In this document: one piece after another, positions 21,296 through 34,000 of the stretch
How the letters are laid out: every line of letters starts with the position of its first letter
Numbering within the stretch: position 1 is the stretch's first letter
Source of the DNA: Scenedesmus sp. ARA3
Lineage: Eukaryota > Chlorophyta > Chlorophyceae > Sphaeropleales > Scenedesmaceae
Direction: 5' to 3'
NCBI GenBank assembly: GCA_004335835.1
Contig: RWJK01000793.1
Location: 1-64,000 of the forward strand
DNA length: 64,000 bases
Made by a program: the position numbers and the translations under genes
The notes under the pieces: model-generated
Told to the model about the DNA's origin: nothing
Seen by the model: only the letters and a program-made list of their open reading frames with translations
The model's database searches: none

Positions 21296-23735
21296 GGCTG
21301 CAACGAGTCACTCGTGACAGTATTTCAATGAAATAATGTAAATGTTTGCGTGTAATTTGCAGAATGTTTCTCCCAAAGAGCACTCAGATTACTGAAAACC
21401 CAGCACAGCAGCTGCAAGCTAATGCACTTGAGTATAGCTAAGAAGAGTTCAAAACGCAAACGATCATCCTGTGGCAGAACGAAGCAGAAGAACGTGCGCT
21501 TTATAGTGCGAATGCTGGTCCCGCCCTTTCAGCTTCTGCAGAAGGACGATCACACTATCCTCTACTGACTGCCACTTACAAAGTACTGTATATCATACAA
21601 GTAAGTAATTACAATAACCTTTAAGGTTCCTTGAAGCCATGCTCCGTCGTCAGCCGTCGCAGTCGAGGACGATTGCACAACTATGTTTCCCGATTGCTGC
21701 GTGTAGATGCCTTTTCGAGCCAATATCACGTCGAACCATCGTTAAATTATAATTATAAAGGTGTAATAGATGCAGCCTGGGCGGGAGTGACAGTTGCGCT
21801 GGAGTTTACCGAACAGCAGCTAGCCCTGAGAGAAGAGCAGCCATCGGAACTGCGGGCCAGCCAGCAAAGGCGTCATGCCAGGCGGGGCCCAGACGCCTCA
21901 ACAAACGTTAAGCAAGGTTGTATAGATATTATTGTGCAGTACTACACCTGAACCTGCACGCTCAGCCTCCTGCAGTAGCCCTACTGCCCCCACTGCAGTG
22001 CACTGGACAAGTGAGCCACCGGGAGTGTGCCTCCCGCCTGATGGTCAGGCTGCACAACTGCAAGCAGCAGCAGCACCGCAGCCTGGCTACCAACTGCAAC
22101 AAACAAAAGCAGAGTCACCCGGTCTCTCCTGCATGCCGCACTGGCAGACTGCGCATGGACGCAAAGCTGAACTGTCACAACACCCGCACCAGCATCGTGC
22201 ATTGTGACAACGCTGCACCGCGGGCAGGTGGATATTTCCCCTAGACTCACAGCAAGACAGTGCAGTTGACGCCGGCTGCTCAGATGGGAAAATGCTACAC
22301 AGCAACCAAACAAACCTGACTGCCGGAGATGCCGGAGTTGCCTGTGACTGGTCGTACGCATGTTGCAATCACTGATGCCTTTGCCTGGCGTAGGCAATAC
22401 TGCCTTCATGCCTGACATACCTGCAGTGGCTTTTCTACATGAGTACTACTCATACTGACAGCTTATAAATGATTTGTAAGCTTTCAGCATGAGTGTTGCA
22501 AATTGTCAGCAAGCAGCAGGAAGCAGCTTGCTAATGACCAAACCTGGTGGCTGGTGTTTGTGACGCTTGCGCTCAGCGACGCACAGGCTATGCGTTTAAG
22601 GGACCCAGCCACCTGTGCCAGATGTCAGGGCACTCTGTGCGCTTCGGGAAGATCTGGCATGTGCACCTGTGTATACACAAGCCTTGTAGAAGGCGCGCAT
22701 TCCAGCAGCAGTGCTCGTGCCGCTGCGAGCCGCTGCTCCTGCAGCTATCCGCACCCCACAGCACTTGGAGTCCTTGCTGCTCGAGCCACTGAGAAGGACT
22801 CGTCCAGTACTGGAACGTCAGCGAGCTTCGTTGAGCGGATGGAATGACAGACCACAACTTGTGGTCAAGTTGAACTTGACTGCATCAGAGACTGCGTCTA
22901 AGGGACTGGCGGCATGACTCAAGGTTCACGAGCGATGCTTGCTGCATATGCAGAGGGAGCGATCAGCGACTGTTGCTGCACGTGCAATGTGTGTCTGCAT
23001 GCCTAGCCATGAGGACCATCCGGGCCAGGGCCCTGGCATGGTGCCAGCTGCATCAAGAGAGTGCATCATCAGCTGATTCAGGGGATAGCTGTGGTGCGAC
23101 AACAAAGTGGTGAAAAGCGAATCCCTGAGTATATTGCGATTGGTTAGATAATAGCATATACATGGTGATCGGCTCTAGGCAATCAAGTCAGCAGTGGGAG
23201 TATCACTGCGAGTGCCTGAAAGGTGATTGGGCTGCGAACGCCTGCACAGCGAGCCACTTTCATGTTAATTTCATGAATTTCTTATAGATTTTACATGAAT
23301 GAGAGTTCGAACCTACTGTTGCAACACCAACAGACCGTGTGACGCTGGCATAAACCTGCAGGCTTTTTGAGCCATCATCAGAACCCCAGCAGGAGAAGGA
23401 TGGCTGCAGGTATGGCAATGTTTCAATGTAGAGTGTGACAGTGATGGCGCCGGGTGTTCAGTGGGGCGGAAGGTCGGTGTCACCACACAAATGACAGTTC
23501 CCTGCTGGTTCGTGCATAAGCTTGGGCACGCCATCAAAGAGCGCAGAAGTCGACGAAAGCAGCTACAGAACCAACCAAGCAACGTTCTGTTACGTTCAAA
23601 CGGCACAGTTTACCGTGTTCTTATCTCGTGTGCAAGCCAGCAGCAACTGTCTGGGTCCGGTCCACGTTTGTCCCGTTTATTACTAGTACAATACCAAGCA
23701 CATGCGTTAGATTGTGTCTGGTTGGTACATCAGGG
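21296..23735. promoter_or_regulatory. Divergent spacer between the two subtilase genes
   Basis: This 2.4-kb region separates the outward-facing paralogues. An open stretch at 21631-21951 lacks an ATG or convincing motif and is not called. Most of the rest is AT-richer than the flanking exons with no recognisable coding sequence. Both promoters should be here. Confidence 0.5.
21500..21505 (-). promoter_or_regulatory. Candidate TATA box of subtilase A
   Basis: TATAAA on the minus strand inside a GC-flanked word (CACTATAAAGCGC), about 205 bp upstream of the ATG. The position fits a promoter with a modest 5' UTR. No transcript start is known. Confidence 0.4.
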
Positions 23736-26700
23736 ATGCAATCCCAAGCAGCGGGCGCCCGGCACAGTAGCAGGCCAAGCTTGGCAGCAGCAAGCTTGAG
23801 CTTGGTACTGGGAGTCCTTCTGGTTGCAGCAGCACTCGTAGATACAGCAGAAGCATCTTCATTTGTAGTCAGCATAGCGTCAGGCAGATCTATTGACAGG
23901 GTGAGCACGGGAACCCAGCAAGAAACTACGGTCAGGCTATAGCCATGCAGGACCTGCAGCGAGAAAATCCATTTTTGCGTTACATGGATGCCACCCAAAG
24001 CGTTTCTAGACAGCCTGAGATGCCCTGCGCCAAAATCGTCTTCGCCTTAACCACGTTCACGTCCCAATGTGCGCAGGTAGCAGCCCGATACGTTTCCAGG
24101 GGCTACGTAATAAAGCGGCGAGACGAGAAGCACCGTTTTCTGGTCGTTGCCACTCAAGGCGACGCGGTGACACAGCCCCCACCGGTGCTGTCTTCACCAG
24201 AGCCTGGGCAGGCTACTGCAGCCTTTCCAGGCACCGCAGGCAGCAGAGCAGCTGCGCAGCTGCAGCAGGATGAGGTCCCCTCGCTTTCACCTGGTGGGGA
24301 GGAGCCAGAGCTGGTTGCAGGAGATGTAACAGCAGCAGCCAGCACACAGCCTGCTGGTCCCAAGGCTGTACTCCCTGCCTTCACCAGCAAAACATGGGGC
24401 CTCAAGCCTCGTGACAGCTCGTCAAGCGTCAGCATAGCAGCTACATCTTCTGATGCGCAGACTCTGCAAGCCATCGGCGGCACAGACGTCTCCTCCGTGC
24501 AGCCCAACCCCGTAGCGCGGCTGCTAACCACGCGGCAGCTGCCTGCAGCGCAGCGCCGGCAGCTGCTGCGGCAGCTGCGGGCTACTGCACCGCAGCAGAC
24601 AGCTTCTTGCCCTCTCAGCAACGCCTCGCCTGACAGAGATGTGCAGCTGGGAAATGTGACTGAGGTTGTGCCCTATGGCATCAGCATGGTGGAAGCTGAC
24701 ACTGCAGAGATGATTGAGATCAGCAAGCAGTTCAGGAAGAAGGTGCTGTACTGCGTTATTGACTCAGGTGGGTGGTGACACACGCAGTTGAGCGATATGC
24801 CGCACCAGGACAGCAAAGCAGCTGGCTTGTTGCAACTGAGAGTATTGTGCAATGACAGCATGCTCTGCATTAGATGCACAGCAGGTGTTTTTAGGCAGCT
24901 CTCTGTTGCTGCAGAGTGCGCCACTGCTTCATGTCGCATCAGCGGAAGCTGCCTGCACACATTGCGCTTGGTTTCTCGCCACATCATATTATCAACCCGC
25001 AACTGAATCACCACGCATGTGACTGTGCTCTGAATTCCAACCTGCTGCGCCCATGCAGGTTTCGACTCGAGTAACGCAGAGTTCCGCGCTGACTCATCCT
25101 CAGGCTGCATCGCCAACAAAACACGCCCAAACGGCACGCCGTACTCTTGCCAGACCTCTTACAATGTTACCGCCACCTCCATGGTTGGCCGGCACGGCAC
25201 ACACACCAGCGGCACTGTGGCCGCTGCGCACAATGGCCGTGGTGTGGTTGGCGTGTCAGCAGAAGGCGCCTTGCTGTACCAGTGAGTGCACAGCAGCTCC
25301 ACATGTTTGGCTGCCTCCATGTGCTGCTGGCTGCTGTGTATCTGATGCCCGCAGAAGAAGCTTTGCTGTGCGGCTGTGCGGGACAGTGGCTGCAGTGCTT
25401 GCTATAGGAGCCCCAGCTGATGGAAGTAGGCAGCAGCAGGTCTACAGCAGTGTAGTACCATCTCAAATCACCGCCAGCAGCAGCAGCAGCAGCGGCACAG
25501 TCAACCACAGCACTAACTGTCTCACCAGCCCATCGATCTAATCCCCGCTTGCCTCTGCTTCCGCTGTCTGCTGCGCTGCCGCAGCTTCAATGCGTTCGGT
25601 CTGTCAGGCACGTTTGACTACATTGATGTAATCGCCGCTTGGGATGACTGCACCAACGAGCTGGATTACCAGAAGAACGTCACTAACACACCAGACATGA
25701 AGATGGTTGTGTCCATGTCATTCTCATCTAACGAGGATGTGGATGTGGTGTCAAATTACCTCAAGAGGGCGGCAGTCAATAGGCCTGACATCATGTGGCT
25801 AGCAGCAGCCGGCAATGACAATGACACACAGCCCAACTACCCTGCCATGTCGCCGGAGGTGGTGTCGGTTGCTGCAGTTGACTGGATTGGCAACAAAGCC
25901 TTCTTCAGCAATTTTGGCCCCACAGTGGAATGGTGAGCTTGCTGCTGCATGGCACCTGCGATCAACCTGCTATGCTGCTTCAGTGATGTTGCCTCTGCAG
26001 CAGCAGCCCGACTATAAATTGCTGCTTAAGTTATGTCAATCTCAGCAGGGCCAGGGCTGTTGGCATGCTGGTGCCTGCTTGAAGGATTGCTGAGCAGCAG
26101 CCAATCTGGTCGCCTGCTCGAGCCATGTATCCACACCCAGCACCAACCATGCTGCCAACAATACTCACATCCGACTGCATAATGCTTGGATCGCATAAAT
26201 CGCCTGCAGGGCTGCACCGGGCGTGAACACGCTGTCATTGCTGCCCATGGCATCTACAAGTGCCTACTACACAGACACAGCAGTGACCCTCAGCCCTGTT
26301 GCTGCACCAGCAGCCTCGCCGGACATCCTGATCAATCCACGCTTCACCCTGATTGCTGCTGCCAAGACAGGCAGCATCAGCAGCCAGATGGTCGACTGTG
26401 GATTAGGCGGCAGCGCCTGCGCGAATGCAACCGGCAAGATCTGCCTAATCCAACGCGGCGGCGGCCTGCTGTTCTGCACAAAGGTCAGCAACTGCGTCGC
26501 TGACGGCGGCGTTGCGGCGCTGATCTACGGGCGCGATGATCAGCCCGAGTGCGAGCAGATAACGTCAGTTACACTGGTTTCAGATCAGTGCGTGGAGCCG
26601 GCCGGTGGCTGGCCGATTGTGATGCTGGCGACGCGCAAGCAGGGGCTGTACATCAAGAATGTCACGGCTTCGCAGCCAAGCACGACGGTCACGCTGAACA

Positions 26701-28482
26701 CTGGCGCTGAAGATTACTCCCTGGGGATCATGTCTGGTACAAGCATGGCCACACCTGCTGCTGCGGGTGAGCTTTGCTGCAGCCGTTGGGCTGCAAGGGT
26801 AGTTGTGTTTTGTGGGTGGGTGGGTGGGTGCAGCAGGAGGATTGTGTTGCAGTCTGGCAGTGCCTGTGTGGGTTTTACTGTGCAGCAGCAGTTGCTTGCT
26901 GCTGCTGATGTACATAACACGCAGCTTGCAATCCGGTACGCTTGTGCAGCATTGCATTTCACACAATTGTGAACCACCACCTTCTTTGCCTGACATGAAA
27001 CGCCCCGTCATCGCTGATAATTTTTTATTCATATGCTGCCTGTGCTCTGTCATATCTCGCGGCAGGTGTTGCCGGCTTGGTGTGGTCAGCCCACACTGAG
27101 TGCACCGCCTCCCAGCTGCGCGACGCAATCAGCAAAAGCGCACAGGACCGCGGACCGCGCGGCAGGGACGACTTGTATGGCTTTGGAATCATCAAGGCGC
27201 TGCAGGCACACAAATATCTGCAGGCGAACCCCTGCGCCCCAGCCACTGACAACAGCGACTGTCTGGGTAATTGGACTGCATGGACGCCGTGCCAAGATGG
27301 CTCGCAGAGCAGCACGTTTGTGGTGACTTCGCCGGCAGCTGGCAGCGGCAAGGCATGCGAGGCGCCGGACTCGTTCCTGCGCAACCGCACGTGCTCAGTT
27401 GCAGTCGAGGCCATGCCCGATGCTGTTACAGCGGAGTCTGGCATCTGGACGAGCGTGGATGCCATCATTGCAAACGATCTCGGCGTGATTACCAAGGTCG
27501 ATTTCTTGCAGCAGCGCACGGCCAGGAATGGGCTGCTGCGCATGCTTCCCTTTCCTGAAAAGAGCACTCAGAAGTCAGTGGTGCCTGCAAACGTGGTGCT
27601 GCAGTACCTGTCTCCCCTTGGCTTTGTCGGCAACGACACATTCGGGTGAGTTTGGCGCTGCTGCTGCTGCTGCTGCGGCGGCGGCGGCGGGCTGTGCCAC
27701 AGCGCACCCTGCTTGCTGGACGCTGCTTTGCAAAGTGTCCTGAAATTCAACAGCTGCACGAATCTGATGCTGCAGCCGAGTTCGTCATGTCCTGGTGTAC
27801 CAGCACATGCCCATGTCCCACACCTGCACGTGCAACCTTTGAAACGGAGCAGTGAACCAGACTCCTCACGCCATGTCTGGTTTTGCTGAAATGCCGTCTG
27901 CTGCTGCCCTGCAGGTACACCGTCTCTGACGCGTCAGGCAACAATTCCACTGCCACAGTAACCGTCACAGTGGCGCCGAATACCTGCAAGAAGAGCTCCT
28001 GCCTGGGTGGCGGCAGCTGCACCGGCACTGGCTGCTTGTGTGTTCCCGGCACAGGCATGTTCAAAACATGGGTCACAAACAAGGATCGCGTGGAGCGCGT
28101 GACCATGCCAAGAGTTCCCGCCTGCCGCTTTGTGAACTTCACGCCGTCGCCGCCGCTGAAGTTCAATGGTAACCAGGCTGCTGCAAATTCCAGCGTGGTT
28201 CTTGATTACAGCGTGCTGAACTTCGGGGTGAAGTCGCGGTGCTTCCCAAAAACGGCGTCACCTGTCGGCAACGTCACTTTTGAGGCACAAGCGCAGGAGA
28301 AGTGTACAGGGACTGCTGTTGATCTTCCTCCAGCGCCGGTGAATGCTACTGCCGGCTGCATCAACGGCACGTACAGGTATGTGGCAACAGTTCCTGCGAC
28401 GCCAGGCTGCTACATCATGTACGTGTGGATGATTGACAACCAGGCGCGGGGCATTGATGTGCAAATCAAGGCGGCAAGCTAA
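23736..28482 (+). CDS. Secreted subtilisin-like protease B with thrombospondin-like and bacterial-Ig-like C-terminal modules (1043 aa)
   Basis: Seven exons: 23736-23900, 24077-24767, 25059-25281, 25585-25932, 26210-26766, 27066-27645, 27915-28482; all in phase (1044 codons). A hydrophobic N-terminal signal ends near residue 40 and an I9-like propeptide follows. The triad is Asp284 (VIDSG), His331 (RHGTHTSG) and Ser654 (SGTSMATP), with Asn437 (AAAGN). A PA-type insert lies at about 530-580 (ICLIQRGGGLLFC). After the catalytic domain (to about 716) come a thrombospondin type 1-like segment (726-773; NWTAWTPC), then about 100 residues ending GFVGNDTFGYTVSDASGN and TATVTVTV, which is how bacterial cadherin/Ig-like repeats end. 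A Cys-rich knot (CKKSSCLGGGSC) and a beta-rich tail follow. It is probably an extracellular adhesive protease. Compared with paralogue A it lacks four introns and has one near the active-site Ser at a shifted position. Confidence 0.9.
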
Positions 28483-31035
28483 CAGCAGCAGCTCATCTTT
28501 GTAGGTGGCACTGTGTGGGAGAGGATACGCACCCAGAATGAGGGCTGGGCTGCTGTTGCAAGGTTGCAGCTGTGCATCAGGTGGCAGCATAGGGCCTTGA
28601 CAGGTGGTTGCACTGCAAATACCTCTAACGTTTGACTTTGTCTTTGGTGTTTGACCGGTCAAACTTTGACTTTGACTCTGAGCTGGGTCAGCGCAGCAGC
28701 CTGCCTGTCTGGTGAGGCAGCGCCACACTCATATCTGACACTGCACGGACGATTTGATTCAAATATTGATATGTGTTAACGCGTGAACATATTGTTTAAA
28801 GGCATTTAGTTGATATTTATCACCTGGCTGGGCTGTTGTGAGCGTCAAGGTGTGTTGACAGGAGCAAGGGACACCTACAGGGCATTGTCCGTTCCATCAC
28901 GCTGTGCAAAGCAGCACCCACTGGTATGAAGGTGTGCAGTAGCATGCCTGCAGTACGTCTCTTGGTGCGGTATTGCTGCATTCGATACCCATGGCCTACT
29001 TGCAGGTGCTGGCATAGGCATGGCGTGTTGTGCTGGTTGCAGTGCATGGTAGTCTCAAGGTTTTGTCAGCATGGCAGCAGCCGCACATGCTGATCGTTTG
29101 TTGAACGGGCACCTGGCATGCTGCTGCTGGCGCGCTTCACGCAAACAAACTGCGGAAGTTGTGTGGCTGTACTGCAACGCTGTTGGGGTGCGTGACCCGG
29201 GAGTGTTTGGGTGGGTGTGCCGCGTACTCTCTGCTGCGCAGGGTGTTTTTGTGTAGACCTGACACCTCCGGAGGAGCGAGGCTTCTGATCTGCAGACAAA
29301 TGATCCCTGCTTGGTTCAACAAATCGCCTCCGGCACGCCGCAGAGTGTGGTGTGGCGGCTGCCGTTGCATTTGTGCATATCTTTTGTTGTGCCCTGTACA
29401 TACGTGTCTTATGAAATGCGGTGCACATGTGGCGGCGTCCTTGGATGCCATGCAAGCATACGCTTCAAGTGCGTTCCCAGGCGCTACTGTTCGTGCTCTA
29501 CACTGTGTTGGAAGTGAGCTGTTTGTGCACGCATGCTCCAGCTTACCGCTGCTTGATCATGATCAATGTGTCAGCGTGATGTCTGCTGCTGCTGCTGCTG
29601 CTGCCGCTGGCATGGGTTTCACGGTATGTGGCGCAGCTGGCAGCGCTGTGATCGAGGTTATGTGCAGCCAGATGTTGGGTGTCGTTTGGGTGACCAGCTT
29701 ACGCTTGCAGCACATGTCTTGCAGCAGTGGCTAGTACTACTCGTTCCAGCAGTACATGCACTGCTGTGGTACAGCTAGCAGTGCAGATCACACATGATAC
29801 CCAAGCACCAGCATGCCACACTCGAAGGCACACACGAAGGAATGCGCGACTTGCTGTCTGACGTTTTGGCAGGCACGAGTGAAGCTTCTAGGCACGTGCG
29901 GCCTGAATGCCTGTTAGGCCAGGCTGCAGGGTGATATGCAGCACAAGCTTGTGCAGAAATGCACTGCAGTCTCATGCACGCGTAATTCTGGTCTGTAGCA
30001 GCAAAATAGCAGCTGGTGCGTCAGGGGTGACAGAGTCATGAACAAGAGCACCTGCTTACTATGATGGTACAGCTGACACAGCTGCTAAAACCGTATGCTG
30101 CCATATGGTAGCAGCGCTGTCATGTTTGTGGCGCATGTAGTGATTACTGTCGGGATGGCTGCAACCGCAGGAGCAGTTGCACTTCTGCTGATTCGCCTCA
30201 GGCAAACTTGGCAAGCTTATATGCGACAGGCACCGGTGCGTTGCGGTGCTGTGTAAAGAAAGTTGCCGAATTGCATTCATTACAAGCACAAGCAGCAGCA
30301 GTGCTGTGCACAGCTTGCACCCGTAGCCCTTCTGGGTCTTAAATGTAACAGGACATGGCACCAGCCTGTCAATGTGATGATCAGCTTCACGTGACGCACC
30401 TGTTTCCACTGTGCTGCTGCAATGTGTGTTACCTGCAGTTCTTTGTACGTGTACTTATACGTTCAGCAACGTCTGGCCGACCGCAATTACAAATGTATGA
30501 GGCGCCATGTTACCAAAGTCCCACAGCAGGGTCACTGACAAAACAAATCAAAGCAAGGCCCATGAAGTCCACACGCGTGTGGACCGGCTCTCAAAGCCCA
30601 TGGCGATGAAGCACCAGCACTGCACTACAGAGATCAGCATCTATGCAAGGCATCACCACTACGCGCAGGACATTGAGCGCAACGCTGCCCGCAGCACAAG
30701 CAGCATGCACCTGTGCACACAACTGCAGAGACACAGCAGCGCAGCGCTACAACACAGCGGCGGAGCGCTAGGACAGACCCCGCACGCGCAGCGCTCCAGC
30801 TACCTTGAACCCGCAGCTTGAAAGCTGCATGAACAGCTAGCTGCTGCTGGCCCAGCGTCGCACTGACATCGACCGCACGTTGCGTGCCAAGACCCCACGC
30901 TTGCGCAATTCGGCGCTGCATTGCATTGCTGTCAGGTCCTTTGCGGCCTCACCACAGCCACAACAGCCATGCACACCGACTGCTTCGGCACGCACTCAAT
31001 ACAGCCAGTTGGCTGCAGGCCACAGCCGCGAGGCG

Positions 31036-31073
<38 letters not shown>

Positions 31074-31075
31074 GC
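28483..31075. other. Convergent intergenic region, subtilase B / SEC31
   Basis: About 2.6 kb. ORFs of up to 191 codons occur (for example 29159-29734, +) but they start on non-ATG codons, are Cys-rich in the manner of out-of-frame CTG repeats, and show no motif. It includes the 16-bp palindrome at 28649 within several TTTGAC words. Both 3' UTRs should lie at its ends. Confidence 0.4.
28649..28664. repeat. Perfect 16-bp palindrome with TTGAC arms
   Basis: GTTTGACCGGTCAAAC is exactly self-complementary and is flanked by further TTTGAC words at about 28630 and 28664-28675. TTGAC is the core of plant WRKY W-boxes, but this site lies downstream of subtilase B, so a promoter role is uncertain. Confidence 0.8.
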
Positions 31076-34000
31076 TCAGCCCATGGACTGCCGTATCTTG
31101 ATGAGCCGCTTGAGTGCTGTCAGCCACGTGCCGCACTCGTCCCAATCGCTGGCGGTCAGCTCCACCTGTGAAATCACAACGCAGCATCAGGCAAGGAGTA
31201 GGGTGACAAAACAGTCAGGATGGTGAGTGGCAGGCGGTGCATTGGATGCCGCTTCAAGGGTGCAAGCCTCTGCAGTGCCCCGTGTGTGCTGACAGAAGCA
31301 AGCCAAGCAGGGACCAGCCATGACTATGCCCTCAACTGCAAAGATCTGTACTGGCGAGCGCGTCACCATCAGGCGCCTGAATAAACAACAGCCGCGCACC
31401 TGCAGGTGCTGCGCCGCGGGCCAGTTGCCTGCGTCCAGCGCGGCGCACATCTGCAGCAGCTTGGCCACCACGTGGGACGCCACCTGGCCCTCGTTCAGCT
31501 TCCAGAACAGCCCGCCCAGCCGGCGGCTGTTGTCGTCCATCTCGCGCTTGCGCGCTGCACAGACAGAAAGGGAATTAGAAAAGGACAGGATACAATGGTG
31601 TGTTAAAAAGGCTGTGCCGCTTGAGATTGGGACCAAGAACAGATCAGAAAGCCCCCCAGCCGGCGGCTGTTGTCGTCCATCTCGCGCTTGCGCGCTGCAC
31701 AGACAGAAAGGGACAAATTAGAAAAGGACAGGATACAATGGTGTGTTAAAAAGGCTGTGCCGCTTGAGATTGGGACCAAGAACAGATCAGAAAGCCCCCC
31801 AGCCGGCGGCTGTTGTCGTCCATCTCGCGCTTGCGCGCTGCAGTCATTGCGATCAAGACACAATATGATATCAGCACATAACAAGGCAGGAAAGCAAGAA
31901 TGCGGCTGTTGTCGTCCATCTCACGCTTGCGCGCTGCAGCCTTTGCAATACAACACAACACAATGCAGCAGGTGACGAGGCAGGCAAGCGACTGGGCGGC
32001 AAGTGACTGAGCGGCTGTTATCATCCATCTTGCGCTTGCGCGCTGCGTGCTTTGCCATGTAACACAATACAACACAGCAGATAACGAGGCAAGCATGTGA
32101 GTGGGCGGCTGTTCAGGTCACAACGCCGTCCAGCAACAGCAACACTGCAGCATCATGCACTTGACTACATCCACCCTGTGCCAGCCCCGCACCTGGCGTG
32201 TTGGCCAGCGGCATGCACGCGTTAAACAGGTTGTTCAGGCTGCCCAGCACCGCCTGCTGCTCCCCAGGCACCTTGCTGACGTCAGCAGTCGCCATGCTGA
32301 TGTGCGCAGGCGGCCCAGCGGGAGCCGCCGGCGGCTGCTGCCGCGCCGCCGCACCCCCAGCGGCAGCGCCATACGCACCGCTGCCGCCACCACCACCCAT
32401 CATGCCCCCAGGCACTTGGGATTGGCCCATTCCCATTCCTCCCATCTGCATCTGCGGCTGCATGCCGCCAGCAGCACCCATCATAGGCGGCCCACCACCC
32501 ATCTGACCGCCGGGAGCCGCACCGTAGCCGCCGGCGGCGGCTGCGGCGGCTGGCGGCGGCTGCGCAACTGTTGCGGATGCTGTCGGGGTGAACATCGCGC
32601 GCGGCTGCACGGCCTGCTGCTGCTGCTGCTGGCTGCTGCCGGTTGAGGTGGGCATAGCAGGGGTGAAGGCTCCCGGGACGGCAGCGGGGACGTGCTGCGC
32701 GGGGGTTGCTGCGGGCGCTGCAGGTGTGAAGGTGGCCTGTGGCGCAGGCACCGCCTGGCAAATGCATCGGAAAGACAGCATAGGCCGGCACGAGTGAGTT
32801 GTTTTGAGTTGCTGTCAAGGTGCACAGACATGGCAAGAACCAATGCAGCTGGCAAGCGCTGTACACATGACAGCATCATCCAGCACAGCAGCGCCGCCGC
32901 AAAGATGCTGCGTTGGTATGGCACAACACAGTGCTTTTGCTGCAGCCATCTTTTGCTCAACACCCACAGCTAGAGAGCTCACCTGGCCTGGTGCGCCAGC
33001 AGTGCGTTTCGGCTGGTACACCGACTGCTGCGCAGGCTGCTGCTGTTGCCCATACCCTGCACCATACGCAGCCTGCTGCCCGTACGCTTGCTGCTGCCCG
33101 TAGCTTCCTGCAGCAGCAGCACCATACCCAGCAGCAGCGCCGTACTGCTGCTGCTGCTGCTGCTGTTGCGCCGGCGCGTAACTCTGCTGCTGCGGCTGCT
33201 GCTGCTGCCCGTACGCGCCGGCAGCCGGCGCAGCACCGTAGCCTCCCGCTTGAGCAGCGCTAGCGCCATACCCGCTGCTAGCTGCTGCTGCCCCATACCC
33301 CGACCCAGCTGCTGCTCCGTAACCGCCAGCAGCAGCGCCGTACCCGCTGCCTGCTGCAGCAGCACCTGTAGCCCCGTATGCGCCGTAGCTGCTCTGCTGC
33401 TGTGCGGCGCTGCCGGCTGCTGCCGCAGGTGCTGCGCCGTACTGCCCCGCATATGGGTTTGCTGCAGCTGCCCCGAATGCGTTGCTCCCGTATTGGCCTG
33501 CGCTGGGAGTTGCAGGCTGGCCGCTGGGCTGCACATTCTCCAGCTGGAAGGGGAAAGGCGGCGCAGCCACGTCTGTTGGCACGCTGGGGGCGCCACTCCT
33601 GCATCAGCAGCATAGACACGCACACACAAAGGCCAGAGCAAAGTTTGTGTCTGTTTGTGTCAGGCATATGTTTAGGCACAGCTCGCAGTGTTCGGTCAAG
33701 GAAGGACACCAACGCAGACGCAGCGGGGGCACATGGCAATACGCGGTTGCAGGGGCTGCCGCTGCCGGGCGCCTGCCACAGCCATGTTGGTGCTGTCAAC
33801 TTTACAACCAGGCAGCATGCACCTGCATTGTGAAAGCCCCACAATCCGCACCTGTAGATCCTGTCCTTGAGCACCGCCACGCTGGTGCTGCCTTTGCTAC
33901 AGCCTAACCTCAGATGCCCAACGCTGATCGTACGTTATCAGCACAGCGATCCTCTAGCGCCACACCCCACCTGTAGATCCTGTCCTTGAGCACAGCCACG

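Noticed and set aside
21631..21951. 106-codon open frame in the subtilase spacer
   Set aside because: Begins with TTG rather than ATG, no recognised motif, no flanking exons that fit.
29159..29734. 191-codon plus-strand open frame
   Set aside because: Starts on a non-ATG codon, Cys-rich, no motif or splice partner.
31554..32105. Regularly spaced repeats resembling a CRISPR array
   Set aside because: Repeat units are SEC31 exon 20 start plus intron, spacers are themselves repeated, and the setting is a eukaryotic intron.
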